NCBI GenBank assembly: GCA_020638555.1
Contig: JACKII010000001.1
Span: 1,294,452 to 1,358,451 of the forward strand
DNA length: 64,000 nucleotides
Reading direction: 5' to 3'
Source of the DNA: Alphaproteobacteria bacterium
GTDB lineage: Bacteria; Pseudomonadota; Alphaproteobacteria; Bin95
Of the stretch, positions 36,066 to 44,892 are shown piece after piece. The position numbers were made by a program, and so were the translations under genes. The notes beneath the pieces were generated by a model that saw only the letters and a program-made list of their open reading frames with translations, ran no database searches and was not told the DNA's origin. Within the stretch, counting starts at the first letter, position 1. Every line of letters begins with the position of its first letter.

Positions 36066-36241
36066 CCCGACAGGCTTCTGTACCCCGGAGGTGGCGGAGC
36101 CGCCATCCGGGGCCGGTTGCGGCGAGCGAACACCGGCGCCTTGGGTGTTCGATGACGGCCGCCGGTCCCGGATCGGCGCTCCGCCCCGTCCGGGAAACAC
36201 CTGGCGCCTCAGGCGTCGGTGGCGCGGAAAGAGGGGCGGTC
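36066..36241. repeat. 176-bp duplicated element, copy 2, overlapping GST 3' end
   Basis: Second copy, with the hairpin at 36083-36112. Positions 36209-36241 are the last 10 codons and stop of the GST gene, so the duplication unit includes coding sequence. Confidence 0.85.
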
Positions 36242-36826
36242 CACCATGCGGGCCTGCCAGGCGGCCAGGCGCGGATGGGCCGTGCGCCAGTCCTCGCCGA
36301 TGCGGCGGTCGTAGAAGTCCAGCGCCACGGCGACCAGGATGCGGCCGAGGCTGATCTCGCGCGCTTCCAGCGCGTCCGCCTGCGCCTCCAGGGCATCGAA
36401 GCAGCGGCTCTGCCGTTCGGTTTCGAGGGCGACGAAGCCGGGGGAGCGCTCGTTTTCCGGCCGCCGCCCTTCGCGGGTGCGCCAGGCGATCGAGTCGAGA
36501 AAGGCGTGGGCGAAGCCGTCCAGCGCCTTGTCCTGCCAGTAGGCGGGGTCGCCCTCCGGCTGCAACAGGGACGGGTTGCCCAGCCGGTTCAGATAGTCCG
36601 ACACCGCCGTGGACTCGACCAGCACCAGCCCCTGGTGCGGTCCGTCCTCCACCACCAGGCACGGCACCTTGCCCGTGGCGCTGTGGGCCAGCACCTCGTT
36701 TTCGGCGGTGCGGAGCTGCGACGGCACTTCGGTGATCTGGCCGGACAGGCCCTGTTCGTGGGCAACGATGCGCGCCTTGCGGGCAAACGGAGAGGTCGGG
36801 GAGATATAAAGGGACATGCGGGGCAT
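36209..36826 (-). CDS. Glutathione S-transferase family protein
   Basis: 205 residues. N-terminal thioredoxin fold with the active-site stretch SPTSPFARKARI (Ser candidates near residue 12-15), cis-Pro in ATGKVPCLVVEDG, and glutathione-binding VESTAVSDYL. The all-helical C-terminal domain follows. Start taken at 36826 (MPRMSLY); MSLY at 36817 is possible. The gene ends inside the duplicated element, so its last residues (VDRPSFRATDA) are shared with repeat DNA. It lies 26 bp downstream of the gentisate dioxygenase gene and may be co-transcribed; a GST-type isomerase is common near gentisate cleavage genes. Confidence 0.85.
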   Translation of the reverse strand: MPRMSLYISPTSPFARKARIVAHEQGLSGQITEVPSQLRTAENEVLAHSATGKVPCLVVEDGPHQGLVLVESTAVSDYLNRLGNPSLLQPEGDPAYWQDKALDGFAHAFLDSIAWRTREGRRPENERSPGFVALETERQSRCFDALEAQADALEAREISLGRILVAVALDFYDRRIGEDWRTAHPRLAAWQARMVDRPSFRATDA

Positions 36827-36852
36827 GGGGGTTCGCCTTTGCGATCGGAGGG

Positions 36853-37899
36853 TCAGGGGGTGTTGCCGCGGTCCTCGCGCCAGAGGTCGAGCTTTTCCTG
36901 CACGACCCGGTCGGAGAAGCCGAAGACGACGGCGTCGGTGCGGGCGCGGTGGCGGCGCCAGGCCCAGCTGGGCGCGACCAGGACGTCGCCCGGGCCCCAG
37001 CGGAAGGTCTCGCCGCCGATCTCGCTCTCGCCCTCGCCCTCGGCCACGCAGAACACGGTGGCGTCGGTGGCGCGATAGGGCCGGGTCTCGAAGCCGGCGT
37101 CGAAGGCCTGGAGATAGGCGGCCATGGTTGGCATGGCGTGGCCGCCGGTCAACGGGTTGACATAGCGCAGGCGCCGGCCGTGGCAGGCATCCAGCGGCGC
37201 GGCGGCAACCGCGGCCTTGGAGCGGTCGTAAGGGTAGTGGAACACCGGCGAGGTCTGGCCCGGCGGGGTTTCGTCCGGCAGCATGGCGCTGCCATAGCGG
37301 GCCAGGCTCGCGCCCGGCGGCTCGGTCGGGGTGCGCGCCTTCTCGGCCGAGCGTTCGGCAAAGCTGGTGTCCAGCAACTGGATCATCGGAATGTCGAGGC
37401 CATCGAGCCAAACCACCGGCCCGTCGCCCAGATTGCCGTGGTCGTGCCAGCCCCAGGTGGGCGTGATGACGAAGTCGCCGGGCCGCATCGTGACCCGCTC
37501 GCCCGCCACCGTAGTGTAGCCGCCCTCGCCCTCGATCAGGAAGCGCAGCGCCGTCTGGGCGTGGCGATGGGCCGGCGCGATCTCGCCCGGCAGCACCAGT
37601 TGCAGGCCGGCATAGAGCGAGGTGGTGGCGCGGCTCAGGCCGGCCAGGCCCGGGTTTTCCAGCACCAGCACCCGCCGCTCGGCTTCCTCGGCCGAGATGA
37701 TGGCGCCGGAGGCGAGCACGTGCGGCCGCACGGCCGGATAGGACCAGTGCACCGGCCGGCAGCCGGACTGCGGCTCCGGCGTGATCAGGCCGGCCATCAC
37801 CTCCCAGAGCGGGGTCAGCGACTGGGGCCGGATCGTGTCGTAGAACGCGGCGCGCTCGGCCGCGGTGTCGGCGGGAGGAGTGTCGGCGGGTGGGGCCAT
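36853..37899 (-). CDS. Gentisate 1,2-dioxygenase (bicupin)
   Basis: Ring-cleaves gentisate to maleylpyruvate using Fe(II). 348 residues with two cupin domains. The first has the metal motif HRHAQTALRFLIEGEGGYT and PTWGWHDHGN; the second has FCVAEGEGESEIGGETF and APSWAWRRHR. A related salicylate 1,2-dioxygenase is the alternative. ATG 37899 begins a Pro/Thr-rich N-terminus (MAPPADTPPADT). The neighbouring GST could act as maleylpyruvate isomerase, but no fumarylpyruvate hydrolase is seen here. Confidence 0.87.
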   Translation of the reverse strand: MAPPADTPPADTAAERAAFYDTIRPQSLTPLWEVMAGLITPEPQSGCRPVHWSYPAVRPHVLASGAIISAEEAERRVLVLENPGLAGLSRATTSLYAGLQLVLPGEIAPAHRHAQTALRFLIEGEGGYTTVAGERVTMRPGDFVITPTWGWHDHGNLGDGPVVWLDGLDIPMIQLLDTSFAERSAEKARTPTEPPGASLARYGSAMLPDETPPGQTSPVFHYPYDRSKAAVAAAPLDACHGRRLRYVNPLTGGHAMPTMAAYLQAFDAGFETRPYRATDATVFCVAEGEGESEIGGETFRWGPGDVLVAPSWAWRRHRARTDAVVFGFSDRVVQEKLDLWREDRGNTP

Positions 37900-38069
37900 G
37901 GGGCGGCGGGCCTCCCTCGCGGGGGGGTGGGAACAGGTGGTCAGCCTATCAGACCGAAACCGGATGCGGTAGCGCCGCGTTGGCCAGCCCGTTACCGGAT
38001 TCGGGTCGGCGGACTTCGCCAAAATCGCCACGGGTTCCGTGGGATAAGGCCGTGGCGATGCCGGCCCTT

Positions 38070-41000
38070 TCAATGAAAATCCCGCGACGGCACCGGAAAC
38101 CGCTTGCGGCCTTGCTCCGGCCGGACCGCCGTATCGGCGGGGGTGGGTGGGCCGTCCAGGTCGCCGAGCCAGTGCGAGCGGTCCTCCAGGCGCTCGGCCA
38201 CCACGTGGATCACCAGCCCCTCGCGCTGCAACCGCCCCCGCACCCACAGCAGCCGCGCGCCCATGACGATGGCCCGGTGCGCCTCGAACACTTTCGGCCA
38301 GACGATGACGTTGGCGATGCCGGTTTCGTCCTCCAGGGTCGCGAAGATCACGCCCTTGGCGCTGCCCGGCCGCTGCCGCACCAACACCAGGCCGGCGACG
38401 GTCACCGGACGGTCCGCCGGCAGGTGCGGCAGGCGGTTGCTCGGCGCGGCTTCGGGCAGGCGCGGGCGCAGCAGCGCCAGCGGATGCCGGCGCAGCGTCA
38501 GGCGCTGGCGGCGATAGTCCTCCGCCACCTGCTCGCCCAGGCTGGCCTCGGGCAGAAGCACCGCCGGCTCCGCCCGGCCCTCGCCGGCGGCGGCGAACAG
38601 CGGCAGGTCCTCGACCGACGGCGGCAGCGCCCGCACGGCCCAGAGCGCCTGCCGGCGGTTCAGCCCCAGCGAGCCGAACGCATCCGCCTCCGCCAGGCGT
38701 TCCAGCGCGGCGGCGGAGAGCCCCGCCCGCGCCCGCAGCTCCGCGACCGCGCCATAGCCGCCGGCGGGCCGCGCCGCCACCAGGGCGGCGGCATCCGCCT
38801 CGCGCAGCCCCTTGATCTGCCGCAGCCCCAGCCGCAACGAGCGCTCCGGCCGGGCCGCGGTCACGCCCCAGCCGATTGAGCCCCGTGCCGGCCCCGGCCC
38901 GGCGCCGGGCTCCAGCGTGCAGTCCCAATCGCTGGCGTTGGCATCCGCCGGCAGCACGCGCACGCCGTGTTCGGCCGCATCGCGCACGATCTGCGCCGGG
39001 GCGTAGAAGCCCAGCGGCTGGCTGTTCAGCAGGGCGGCCGCGAACACTTCCGGATAATGGCATTTCAGCCAGGACGAGACATAGACCAGCAGGGCGAAAC
39101 TGGCCGCATGGCTTTCGGGAAAGCCGTAAGTGCCGAAGCCCTCGATCTGCTTGAAGCAGCGCTCGGCAAAGTCGCGGTCATAGCCGCGCGCGACCATGCC
39201 GCCGACCATCTTGTCGTAGAATTTGCCGATGTCGCCGCCGCGTTTGAACGTGGCCATGGCCCGGCGCAGCCGGTCGGCCTCGTCCGGGGTGAAGCCGGCG
39301 GCGACGATGGCGATCTTCATCGCCTGTTCCTGGAACAGCGGCACGCCCAGGGTCTTGCCCAGCACCCGTTCCAGGTCCGGCGAGGGGAATTCCACCTTCT
39401 CCCGGCCCTCGCGCCGGCGCAGATAGGGGTGGACCATGTCGCCCTGGATCGGCCCGGGCCGGACGATGGCGACCTCGATCACCAGATCGTAGAAATTGCG
39501 CGGCTTCAGGCGGGCCAGCATCGACATCTGCGCCCGGCTTTCCACCTGGAACGTGCCGAGGGAATCGGCGCGCGACAGCATTTCATAGGTGGCCCAGTCG
39601 CCCTCCGGCAGGCTGGCAAGGCCCAGGTCGCGGCCATAGTCGGTGCGCAACAGGTCGAACGCCTTGCGCACGCAGGTCAGCATGCCGAGGCCCAGCACAT
39701 CCACCTTCAGAATGCCGAGCGCGTCGATGTCGTCCTTGTCCCATTCGATCACCGTGCGCTCGGCCATGGCGGCGTTCTCGACCGGCACCAGCGCCTCCAG
39801 GCTGTCGCGGGCGATGACGAAGCCGCCGGTGTGCTGCGAGAGATGGCGCGGAAAGCCCATCAGCTCGCGCGCCAGCGTCAGGGTCAGGGCGATGCGCCGG
39901 TCGGTCGGGTCCAGGCCGGCCTCGGCCACGCGCTGTTCCACCACGTCGGTGTCGTGCGAGCCCCAGAGGCGGCCGCCGATCGCGCCCACCGTGTCCGGCG
40001 ACAGGCCCATGGCCTTGCCCACATCGCGCAGCGCGCCGCGGCCGCGATAGGTGACGACCGTCGCCGTCAGCCCGGCCCGGTCGCGGCCATAGCGGCGATA
40101 GAGATACTGGATCACCTCCTCGCGCCGTTCGTGCTCGAAATCGACGTCGATGTCCGGCGGCTCGTCGCGGGCGGCGGAGACGAAGCGCTCGAACAGCAGG
40201 TCGATGCGCGCCGGATCGACCGCGGTCACGCCCAGGCAGTAGCACACGGCCGAATTCGCCGCCGAGCCCCGCCCCTGGCAGAGAATGCCCTGGCTGCGGG
40301 CAAAGCGGACGATGTCGGTGACCGTCAGGAAATAGGGCGCATAGCCCAGCGTCTCGATCAGGCGCAGCTCGCCCGCGATGGCATCCGTCACCTTGGCCGG
40401 CACGCCCGCCGGATAGCGCCGGGCCGCGCCCTCGCGGGTCAGGCGGGCCAGGGTCTGCTGGGCGGTCTCGCCTGCGACCAGGATTTCCGCCGGGTATTCG
40501 TAGCGCAGTTCGTCCAGCGAGAAGGTACAGCGCTCCGCCAACGTCCGCGTGTGGGCGAGCGCCTCCGGCCGTTCGCGGAACAGGCGGGCCATTTCCGCCG
40601 GCGGTTTCAGGTGGCGCTCCGCATGGGCGGCCAGAAGGAAGCCGGCCCGGTCGATGGGGGTGCGGTGGCGGATGCAGGCCAGCACGTCCGCCAGTGGCTT
40701 GCGGCCGGGGGCATGCATCAGCGGCCGGTTGGTCGCCAAGAGCGGCAGCCGGTGCCGGTCCGCCAGTGCTGCGTCCCCTGCCAAGCCGTCGCTGCCGTCG
40801 AAGCGCGGATGCGTGGCGAGATAGAGGTTATGGCCCAGTTCGCCCTTCAGCCGCGCCGCCAGCGCATCGGCGTCGTCCGCGGCGGGGATCGTCTCCGGCA
40901 GCAGGGCGAGTGCCAGCCCTTCGGCCTGCTCCAGCATGTCGGCGAGGTCGAGCCAGCAGGCACCCTTCGGCGCCCGCCGCCGGCCGCGGCTGATCAGGCG

Positions 41001-41330
41001 CGAGAGGCGGGCATAGGCGGCGCGGTCCTCGGGCCAGGCGAGCAGGCTCGGCCCGTCCGGCGGTCGCGGCCGCTGGTCCGGACCCAGCGGTTTGGCCGCG
41101 TAAGCCGCCACGTCCCGCACCAGGTCCAGCCGGGCGCCGACCACATAGCGCAGCCCCGCCCGCCGGGCCGCCACATGGCCGCGCACCACGCCGGCCAGGC
41201 TGTTGCGGTCGCAGATCGCCAGCGCCGAAAGCCCGAGCGCCGCCGCGGCCACGGCCAGTTCGTCCGGGTGCGAGGCGCCTTCCAGGAAGCTGAAATTGCT
41301 CTGCGCGCCGAGTTCGGCATAGGCGGCCAT
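38070..41330 (-). CDS. dnaE2: Error-prone DNA polymerase DnaE2 (ImuC)
   Basis: Translesion polymerase of the SOS mutasome. 1086 residues: PHP domain (starting YAELGAQSNFSFLEGASHP), polymerase core with GRGSAANSAVCYCLGVT, catalytic aspartates in PPDIDVDFEHERR and the later ALGILKVDVLGLGML block, HhH region, and OB fold (VTVAGLVLVRQRPGSAKGV). Length and the DnaE2-specific C-terminus distinguish it from replicative DnaE. The start is 16 nt after the PIN toxin gene, making it the last gene of an imuB-antitoxin-toxin-dnaE2 operon. Confidence 0.95.
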   Translation of the reverse strand: MAAYAELGAQSNFSFLEGASHPDELAVAAAALGLSALAICDRNSLAGVVRGHVAARRAGLRYVVGARLDLVRDVAAYAAKPLGPDQRPRPPDGPSLLAWPEDRAAYARLSRLISRGRRRAPKGACWLDLADMLEQAEGLALALLPETIPAADDADALAARLKGELGHNLYLATHPRFDGSDGLAGDAALADRHRLPLLATNRPLMHAPGRKPLADVLACIRHRTPIDRAGFLLAAHAERHLKPPAEMARLFRERPEALAHTRTLAERCTFSLDELRYEYPAEILVAGETAQQTLARLTREGAARRYPAGVPAKVTDAIAGELRLIETLGYAPYFLTVTDIVRFARSQGILCQGRGSAANSAVCYCLGVTAVDPARIDLLFERFVSAARDEPPDIDVDFEHERREEVIQYLYRRYGRDRAGLTATVVTYRGRGALRDVGKAMGLSPDTVGAIGGRLWGSHDTDVVEQRVAEAGLDPTDRRIALTLTLARELMGFPRHLSQHTGGFVIARDSLEALVPVENAAMAERTVIEWDKDDIDALGILKVDVLGLGMLTCVRKAFDLLRTDYGRDLGLASLPEGDWATYEMLSRADSLGTFQVESRAQMSMLARLKPRNFYDLVIEVAIVRPGPIQGDMVHPYLRRREGREKVEFPSPDLERVLGKTLGVPLFQEQAMKIAIVAAGFTPDEADRLRRAMATFKRGGDIGKFYDKMVGGMVARGYDRDFAERCFKQIEGFGTYGFPESHAASFALLVYVSSWLKCHYPEVFAAALLNSQPLGFYAPAQIVRDAAEHGVRVLPADANASDWDCTLEPGAGPGPARGSIGWGVTAARPERSLRLGLRQIKGLREADAAALVAARPAGGYGAVAELRARAGLSAAALERLAEADAFGSLGLNRRQALWAVRALPPSVEDLPLFAAAGEGRAEPAVLLPEASLGEQVAEDYRRQRLTLRRHPLALLRPRLPEAAPSNRLPHLPADRPVTVAGLVLVRQRPGSAKGVIFATLEDETGIANVIVWPKVFEAHRAIVMGARLLWVRGRLQREGLVIHVVAERLEDRSHWLGDLDGPPTPADTAVRPEQGRKRFPVPSRDFH

Positions 41331-41346
41331 CGCACCCCGTCCCGGC

Positions 41347-41772
41347 TTATGCCGTCACCACGTCGCGCAGATGGCAGACCAGCGGCCCGGCCTCCGTGCC
41401 CTTCACCGCCGCCAGCAGGCGGGCGTCGACCGTCACCATGCGGCCGGCCACGTGCTGGGCGCAGGCGATGTAGAAACAGTCGTAGGACGGATGGGCGAGC
41501 CGGCGGCTCCACTGCCAGGCCGGCTCCGCCAGGTCGACGCCGGCGACGAGGCGGCGCAGGATCAGCGGCAGGGCGGCGGCGATCTGCCGGGCATAGTCCT
41601 CGGCCAGGTCGTCCTGCTGCCAGCGCTTCCAGAGCAGGTTGGTCAGTTCCGGCACGATCAGGTCCGGCGCGTACAGGGGCCGGTCGATCTCCAGCAACCG
41701 CATGGCCCGATCGCTGCCCGGTTCGGGAAAGAACCATTTCGCGGCAATGCTGGCGTCGACGACGAAGCTCAC
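41347..41772 (-). CDS. PIN-domain toxin (VapC/FitB-like)
   Basis: 141-residue predicted ribonuclease. PIN acidic residues are present: D6 in VVDASIAAKWFF, Glu in VPELTNLLWK, Asp in YDCFYIACAQ and Asp in VTVDARLLAAV. Overlaps the upstream antitoxin gene by 4 nt (ATGA). Normally VapC-type toxins cleave tRNA or rRNA when freed from antitoxin. Its position inside an SOS operon is unusual. Confidence 0.9.
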   Translation of the reverse strand: MSFVVDASIAAKWFFPEPGSDRAMRLLEIDRPLYAPDLIVPELTNLLWKRWQQDDLAEDYARQIAAALPLILRRLVAGVDLAEPAWQWSRRLAHPSYDCFYIACAQHVAGRMVTVDARLLAAVKGTEAGPLVCHLRDVVTA

Positions 41773-42002
41773 CGTCCGCGGCCCTCCCGGACCAGGGCGG
41801 TGCTGTCGCCGAACCGGCGGGGACCGGCCAGGGCGCGGATGCGCTGGCTGATGCGGGCGAAGTCGGCGGGCGGCGGCGCGGCCGCGGCATCGGTCAGCAG
41901 CGCGCGCAGTTCCGCTTCCAGCGAGCGGTTGTGGCGCCGGGCCTGCGCCCTCAGACGCTCGGCAACCGCGTCGTCCAGGTTGCGGATGGTGATCGTGGCC
42001 AT
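41769..42002 (-). CDS. Ribbon-helix-helix antitoxin (FitA/VapB-like)
   Basis: 77 residues. The N-terminal ribbon-helix-helix (MATITIRNLDDAVAERLRAQ) and RSLEAELRALL are typical of FitA-type antitoxins; the C-terminal half (RRFGDSTALVREGR) should block the PIN toxin active site. ATG 42002 has AAGGGA about 10 nt upstream. It begins 38 nt after the imuB stop, on the same strand. Confidence 0.9.
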   Translation of the reverse strand: MATITIRNLDDAVAERLRAQARRHNRSLEAELRALLTDAAAAPPPADFARISQRIRALAGPRRFGDSTALVREGRGR

Positions 42003-42040
42003 GGTGTTCGGCTCCCTTGTCTTTATTCCTATGATCGAGC

Positions 42041-43606
42041 TCACCCGAAAATGCCGTGCACGAACCAGCCGGGTTTCGGCTTCCCGTCGGTTCCGCCCGC
42101 TCCCGCGCCGTCGTACAGCCCCTGGCGGAACACCCAGAGCCGCTGGCCGGCGGCGTTCTCCACCCGGTAATAGTCGCGGGTGCGGCGGGCGAGGGGGGCG
42201 GCCGGGTCGTCCGGCGGTGCCTCGCGCCACCATTCCGGCGTCAGCCGTTGCGGACCCTCGCCGCGGACGATGCGGTGCAGCACCTTGCCCCAGCGGATCG
42301 CGGCGGGCGGATAGTCCGGCAGCAGCGCCGTCGCCTCCACCGGCTCCGGCCGGGCCAGCAGGCGCAGCGGCAGCACCTCGCCCGGCGGCGGCTGCCAGTC
42401 GGCCCAGCGCGCCGCCACCTCCGCCGCCGCGTGGTGCAGGGCCGGCAGCGGTTCGACCCGCCGTTCCGGCAGGTGGCTGGTCACCGGCGCCATCCACCGC
42501 ACCCGTTCCGGCCCCAGCCGCTGGCTGAGGCGGTCGATCAGCGCCGCCATGGCATCGTCCGTCGCGGCCCGGTCCTGCCAGAACCCGCATTCCGTCGGGG
42601 CGAGGCGTTCGGTTTCCGGCGCGCTCAGCACCAGGGTTTCGATGCCGAAGCCCAGGTCGCAGCCCTCCAGTTGCCCTTCCAGCAGGCGCAGCAGACGCGC
42701 CGGCTGGCGCACCGGCCGGCTGGTGCGCGCGGTGGCCCGGTGCACCCGGCCATCCATGGCATAGCAGGCCAGTTCCAGCCGTCGCGCGCCGCTCTCCGCC
42801 GTTTCCAACTGCCGGCAGAGTTCCGCCAGCAGCCGGTCGACGACGGCGCTCAGATCCTCCGCCCGGATCAGCGGTTCGGCCTCGTCCCGGCGCAGGCGGA
42901 AGGGCGGCGGCGGGTGGCGGGCCGCCAGCGATTCCGCCGTCCGTCCCAGCGCCTGGTCCAGCCGGCGCAGCAGTTGCGCGCCGAAGCGCCGGGCGAGCGG
43001 CGCCCGCGGCAGGCCGGCCACGTCGCCGATGCGCCGCAGGCCCACCTGCGCCAGGTCCGCCACCGTTGCCGCCGGCAGGCGCAGCGCGGCGAGCGGCAGC
43101 GGTGCCAGGGATTGCCGCAGCGCCGCCGATCCGCCCGGTGCAGTCCATGCCCGGCCATAGCGGGCCAGGGCCCAGGCCGCGCCCGGCGTTTCCGCCATCG
43201 CCGCCCGCGCCTCGAAGCCGAAGCCCTCCAGCCGCGCCAGCAGGTCGTCGCGCAATGCCGCCTCGCCGCCGAACAGGTGGTCGCAGCCGGTCGTGTCCAG
43301 CAGCAGCCCGTCCGCGCCGTCCAGCGCCAGCAGCGGCGTGTAGCGCTCGCACCAGTCGGCGAGCCGGCCAAGGCCGCGCAACTCCCGCAGCGGGTTGGCC
43401 GGGTGGGTTCGCAGCGCGGGGTGCAGCGCCCGCGCATCCGCCAGCGTCATGCCGGCGGCGATGCCCAACGCCGCCGCCGCGGCGTTGGCGGCGGCCACGC
43501 GCGGCACGCCGGCCGTCTCCGCCAGGGTGGCGAGCGGCTCCACCGTTCGGCCCAGCCGGTCGGTGGCGAACCGGGGCAGCCAGAGCGAGAGATAGCGTCG
43601 GCTCAT
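42041..43606 (-). CDS. imuB: ImuB, catalytically inactive Y-family polymerase-like protein
   Basis: Mutasome hub that links DnaE2 to the beta clamp. 521 residues. N-terminus RYLSLWLPRFATDRL is the family mark. The Y-family palm motif reads LLDTTGCDHLFGGE, lacking the catalytic SIDE pair, as in other ImuB. The little-finger and C-terminal part include EVLPLRLLARPEPVEA, a likely clamp-binding segment, and the RDYYRVENAAGQRLWVFR block. ATG 43606 has AGGAGG 8 nt upstream. A perfect LexA box lies just before it. No imuA was found; the gene upstream is a divergent patatin. Confidence 0.93.
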   Translation of the reverse strand: MSRRYLSLWLPRFATDRLGRTVEPLATLAETAGVPRVAAANAAAAALGIAAGMTLADARALHPALRTHPANPLRELRGLGRLADWCERYTPLLALDGADGLLLDTTGCDHLFGGEAALRDDLLARLEGFGFEARAAMAETPGAAWALARYGRAWTAPGGSAALRQSLAPLPLAALRLPAATVADLAQVGLRRIGDVAGLPRAPLARRFGAQLLRRLDQALGRTAESLAARHPPPPFRLRRDEAEPLIRAEDLSAVVDRLLAELCRQLETAESGARRLELACYAMDGRVHRATARTSRPVRQPARLLRLLEGQLEGCDLGFGIETLVLSAPETERLAPTECGFWQDRAATDDAMAALIDRLSQRLGPERVRWMAPVTSHLPERRVEPLPALHHAAAEVAARWADWQPPPGEVLPLRLLARPEPVEATALLPDYPPAAIRWGKVLHRIVRGEGPQRLTPEWWREAPPDDPAAPLARRTRDYYRVENAAGQRLWVFRQGLYDGAGAGGTDGKPKPGWFVHGIFG

Positions 43607-43630
43607 TTTGTTCCTCCTGCCGGGCATTAA

Positions 43631-43645
43631 GTTCTATATATGTTC
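43631..43645 (-). promoter_or_regulatory. Perfect LexA box upstream of imuB
   Basis: GTTC-TATATAT-GTTC exactly matches the alphaproteobacterial SOS box GTTC-N7-GTTC. It lies 25 nt before the imuB start in an AT-rich island within GC-rich DNA. It should repress the imuB-antitoxin-toxin-dnaE2 operon until DNA damage. Confidence 0.85.
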
Positions 43646-43767
43646 TGTTTTCAAGCGAAAAATTGGCACCGACCATTCGTCTTTCGCCCTCGCGGCAATC
43701 GCCCCGCTGGGCAGGCGGAGCGCGCCATGGCAGAGTGCGGTCGGTTTCCGTTCGATGGAGCAGCCCC

Positions 43768-44808
43768 TTGGCCTCGACGTCTGCGACCGCAAAGCCGATC
43801 AATCTCGCACTGCAAGGCGGCGGCTCGCACGGGGCCTTCACCTGGGGCGTGCTCGATCGCATTCTGGAAGACGAGCGTCTGGTGGTGGAGGCGATCGGCG
43901 GCACCAGCGCCGGCGCCATGAACGCGGTGGTCGCGGCCAGCGGCCTGATCGAGGACGGGCGCGACGGCGCGCGCCGCCATCTGGCCGCCTTCTGGACCGC
44001 GGTGGCCGAGGCCGGCCGCTCCAGCCCGCTGAAGCGCAGCCCGATCGACGTCTGGATGGGCAACTGGTCGCTCGACAACTCGCCGGTCTACATCCTGTTC
44101 GACCTGATGAGCCGCCTGACCTCGCCCTATGATTTCAATCCGTTCGACCTGAACCCGTTGCGCGACCTGGTGGAACGCCAGGTCGATTTCGCCAGGCTGC
44201 GCGAGACGCCGGGGGTCGACCTCTATCTTTCGGCCACGAACGTGAAGACCGGCCATGTGCGCGTGTTCCAGCGCGCAGAGGTGACGGCGGACGTGGTGAT
44301 GGCGTCCGCCTGTCTGCCGCACCTGTTCCACGCGGTCGAGATCGGCGATCACGCCTATTGGGACGGCGGCTATATGGGCAATCCCTCGCTGTTCCCGTTC
44401 TTCCACCGCAGCGAATCCGCCGACATCGTCATCGTCCAGATCAACCCGATCGTGCGCGAGGAGGTGCCGCGCACCGCCCGCGAAATCCTCGACCGCCTGA
44501 ACGAGATCACCTTCAACAGCTCGCTGCTGGGCGAGATGCGGGCCATCGAATTCGTGCATCGCCTGCTGGAGGACGGCCATCTGGCGGAGGGCCGGTATCG
44601 CCAGATCCTGATCCACATGATCGAGTCGCGGAAGACGCTGCGCTCGCTCGGCGCCTCGTCGAAGCTGAACACCGAGATGGACTTTCTGCGCTATCTGTTC
44701 GAAACCGGGCGCCGGGTCGCCGATCGCTGGCTGGCCGAGCATTTCGACGATATCGGCGTGCGCGGCACCGTCGACCTGAAAGCCGTCGTCAGCGGCCCCC
44801 GATCTTGA
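43768..44808 (+). CDS. Patatin-like phospholipase
   Basis: 346 residues. Serine acyl hydrolase with oxyanion loop QGGGSHGAF, nucleophile in GGTSAGAM and Asp of the dyad in WDGGYMGN. Similar to bacterial RssA/patatin proteins. Start is uncertain: TTG 43768 has GGAG 7 nt upstream, and GTG 43735 is an in-frame alternative; an ATG at 43755 is out of frame. The gene diverges from imuB, sharing the region with the LexA box, but nothing shows it is SOS-controlled. Confidence 0.88.
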   Translation: MASTSATAKPINLALQGGGSHGAFTWGVLDRILEDERLVVEAIGGTSAGAMNAVVAASGLIEDGRDGARRHLAAFWTAVAEAGRSSPLKRSPIDVWMGNWSLDNSPVYILFDLMSRLTSPYDFNPFDLNPLRDLVERQVDFARLRETPGVDLYLSATNVKTGHVRVFQRAEVTADVVMASACLPHLFHAVEIGDHAYWDGGYMGNPSLFPFFHRSESADIVIVQINPIVREEVPRTAREILDRLNEITFNSSLLGEMRAIEFVHRLLEDGHLAEGRYRQILIHMIESRKTLRSLGASSKLNTEMDFLRYLFETGRRVADRWLAEHFDDIGVRGTVDLKAVVSGPRS

Positions 44809-44892
44809 TATTCGAAGGGCCAGATATGCCGGGTCCGATATCGGGGGCCTGATATCCCGCTTCCGGCCGCCGTTCCCCGTTAGGAGTTCTTA

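Noticed and set aside
38967..42170. Long plus-strand open frame opposite dnaE2 and the toxin genes
   Set aside because: Arg/Gln/Ala-rich shadow; the minus-strand genes explain the region fully.
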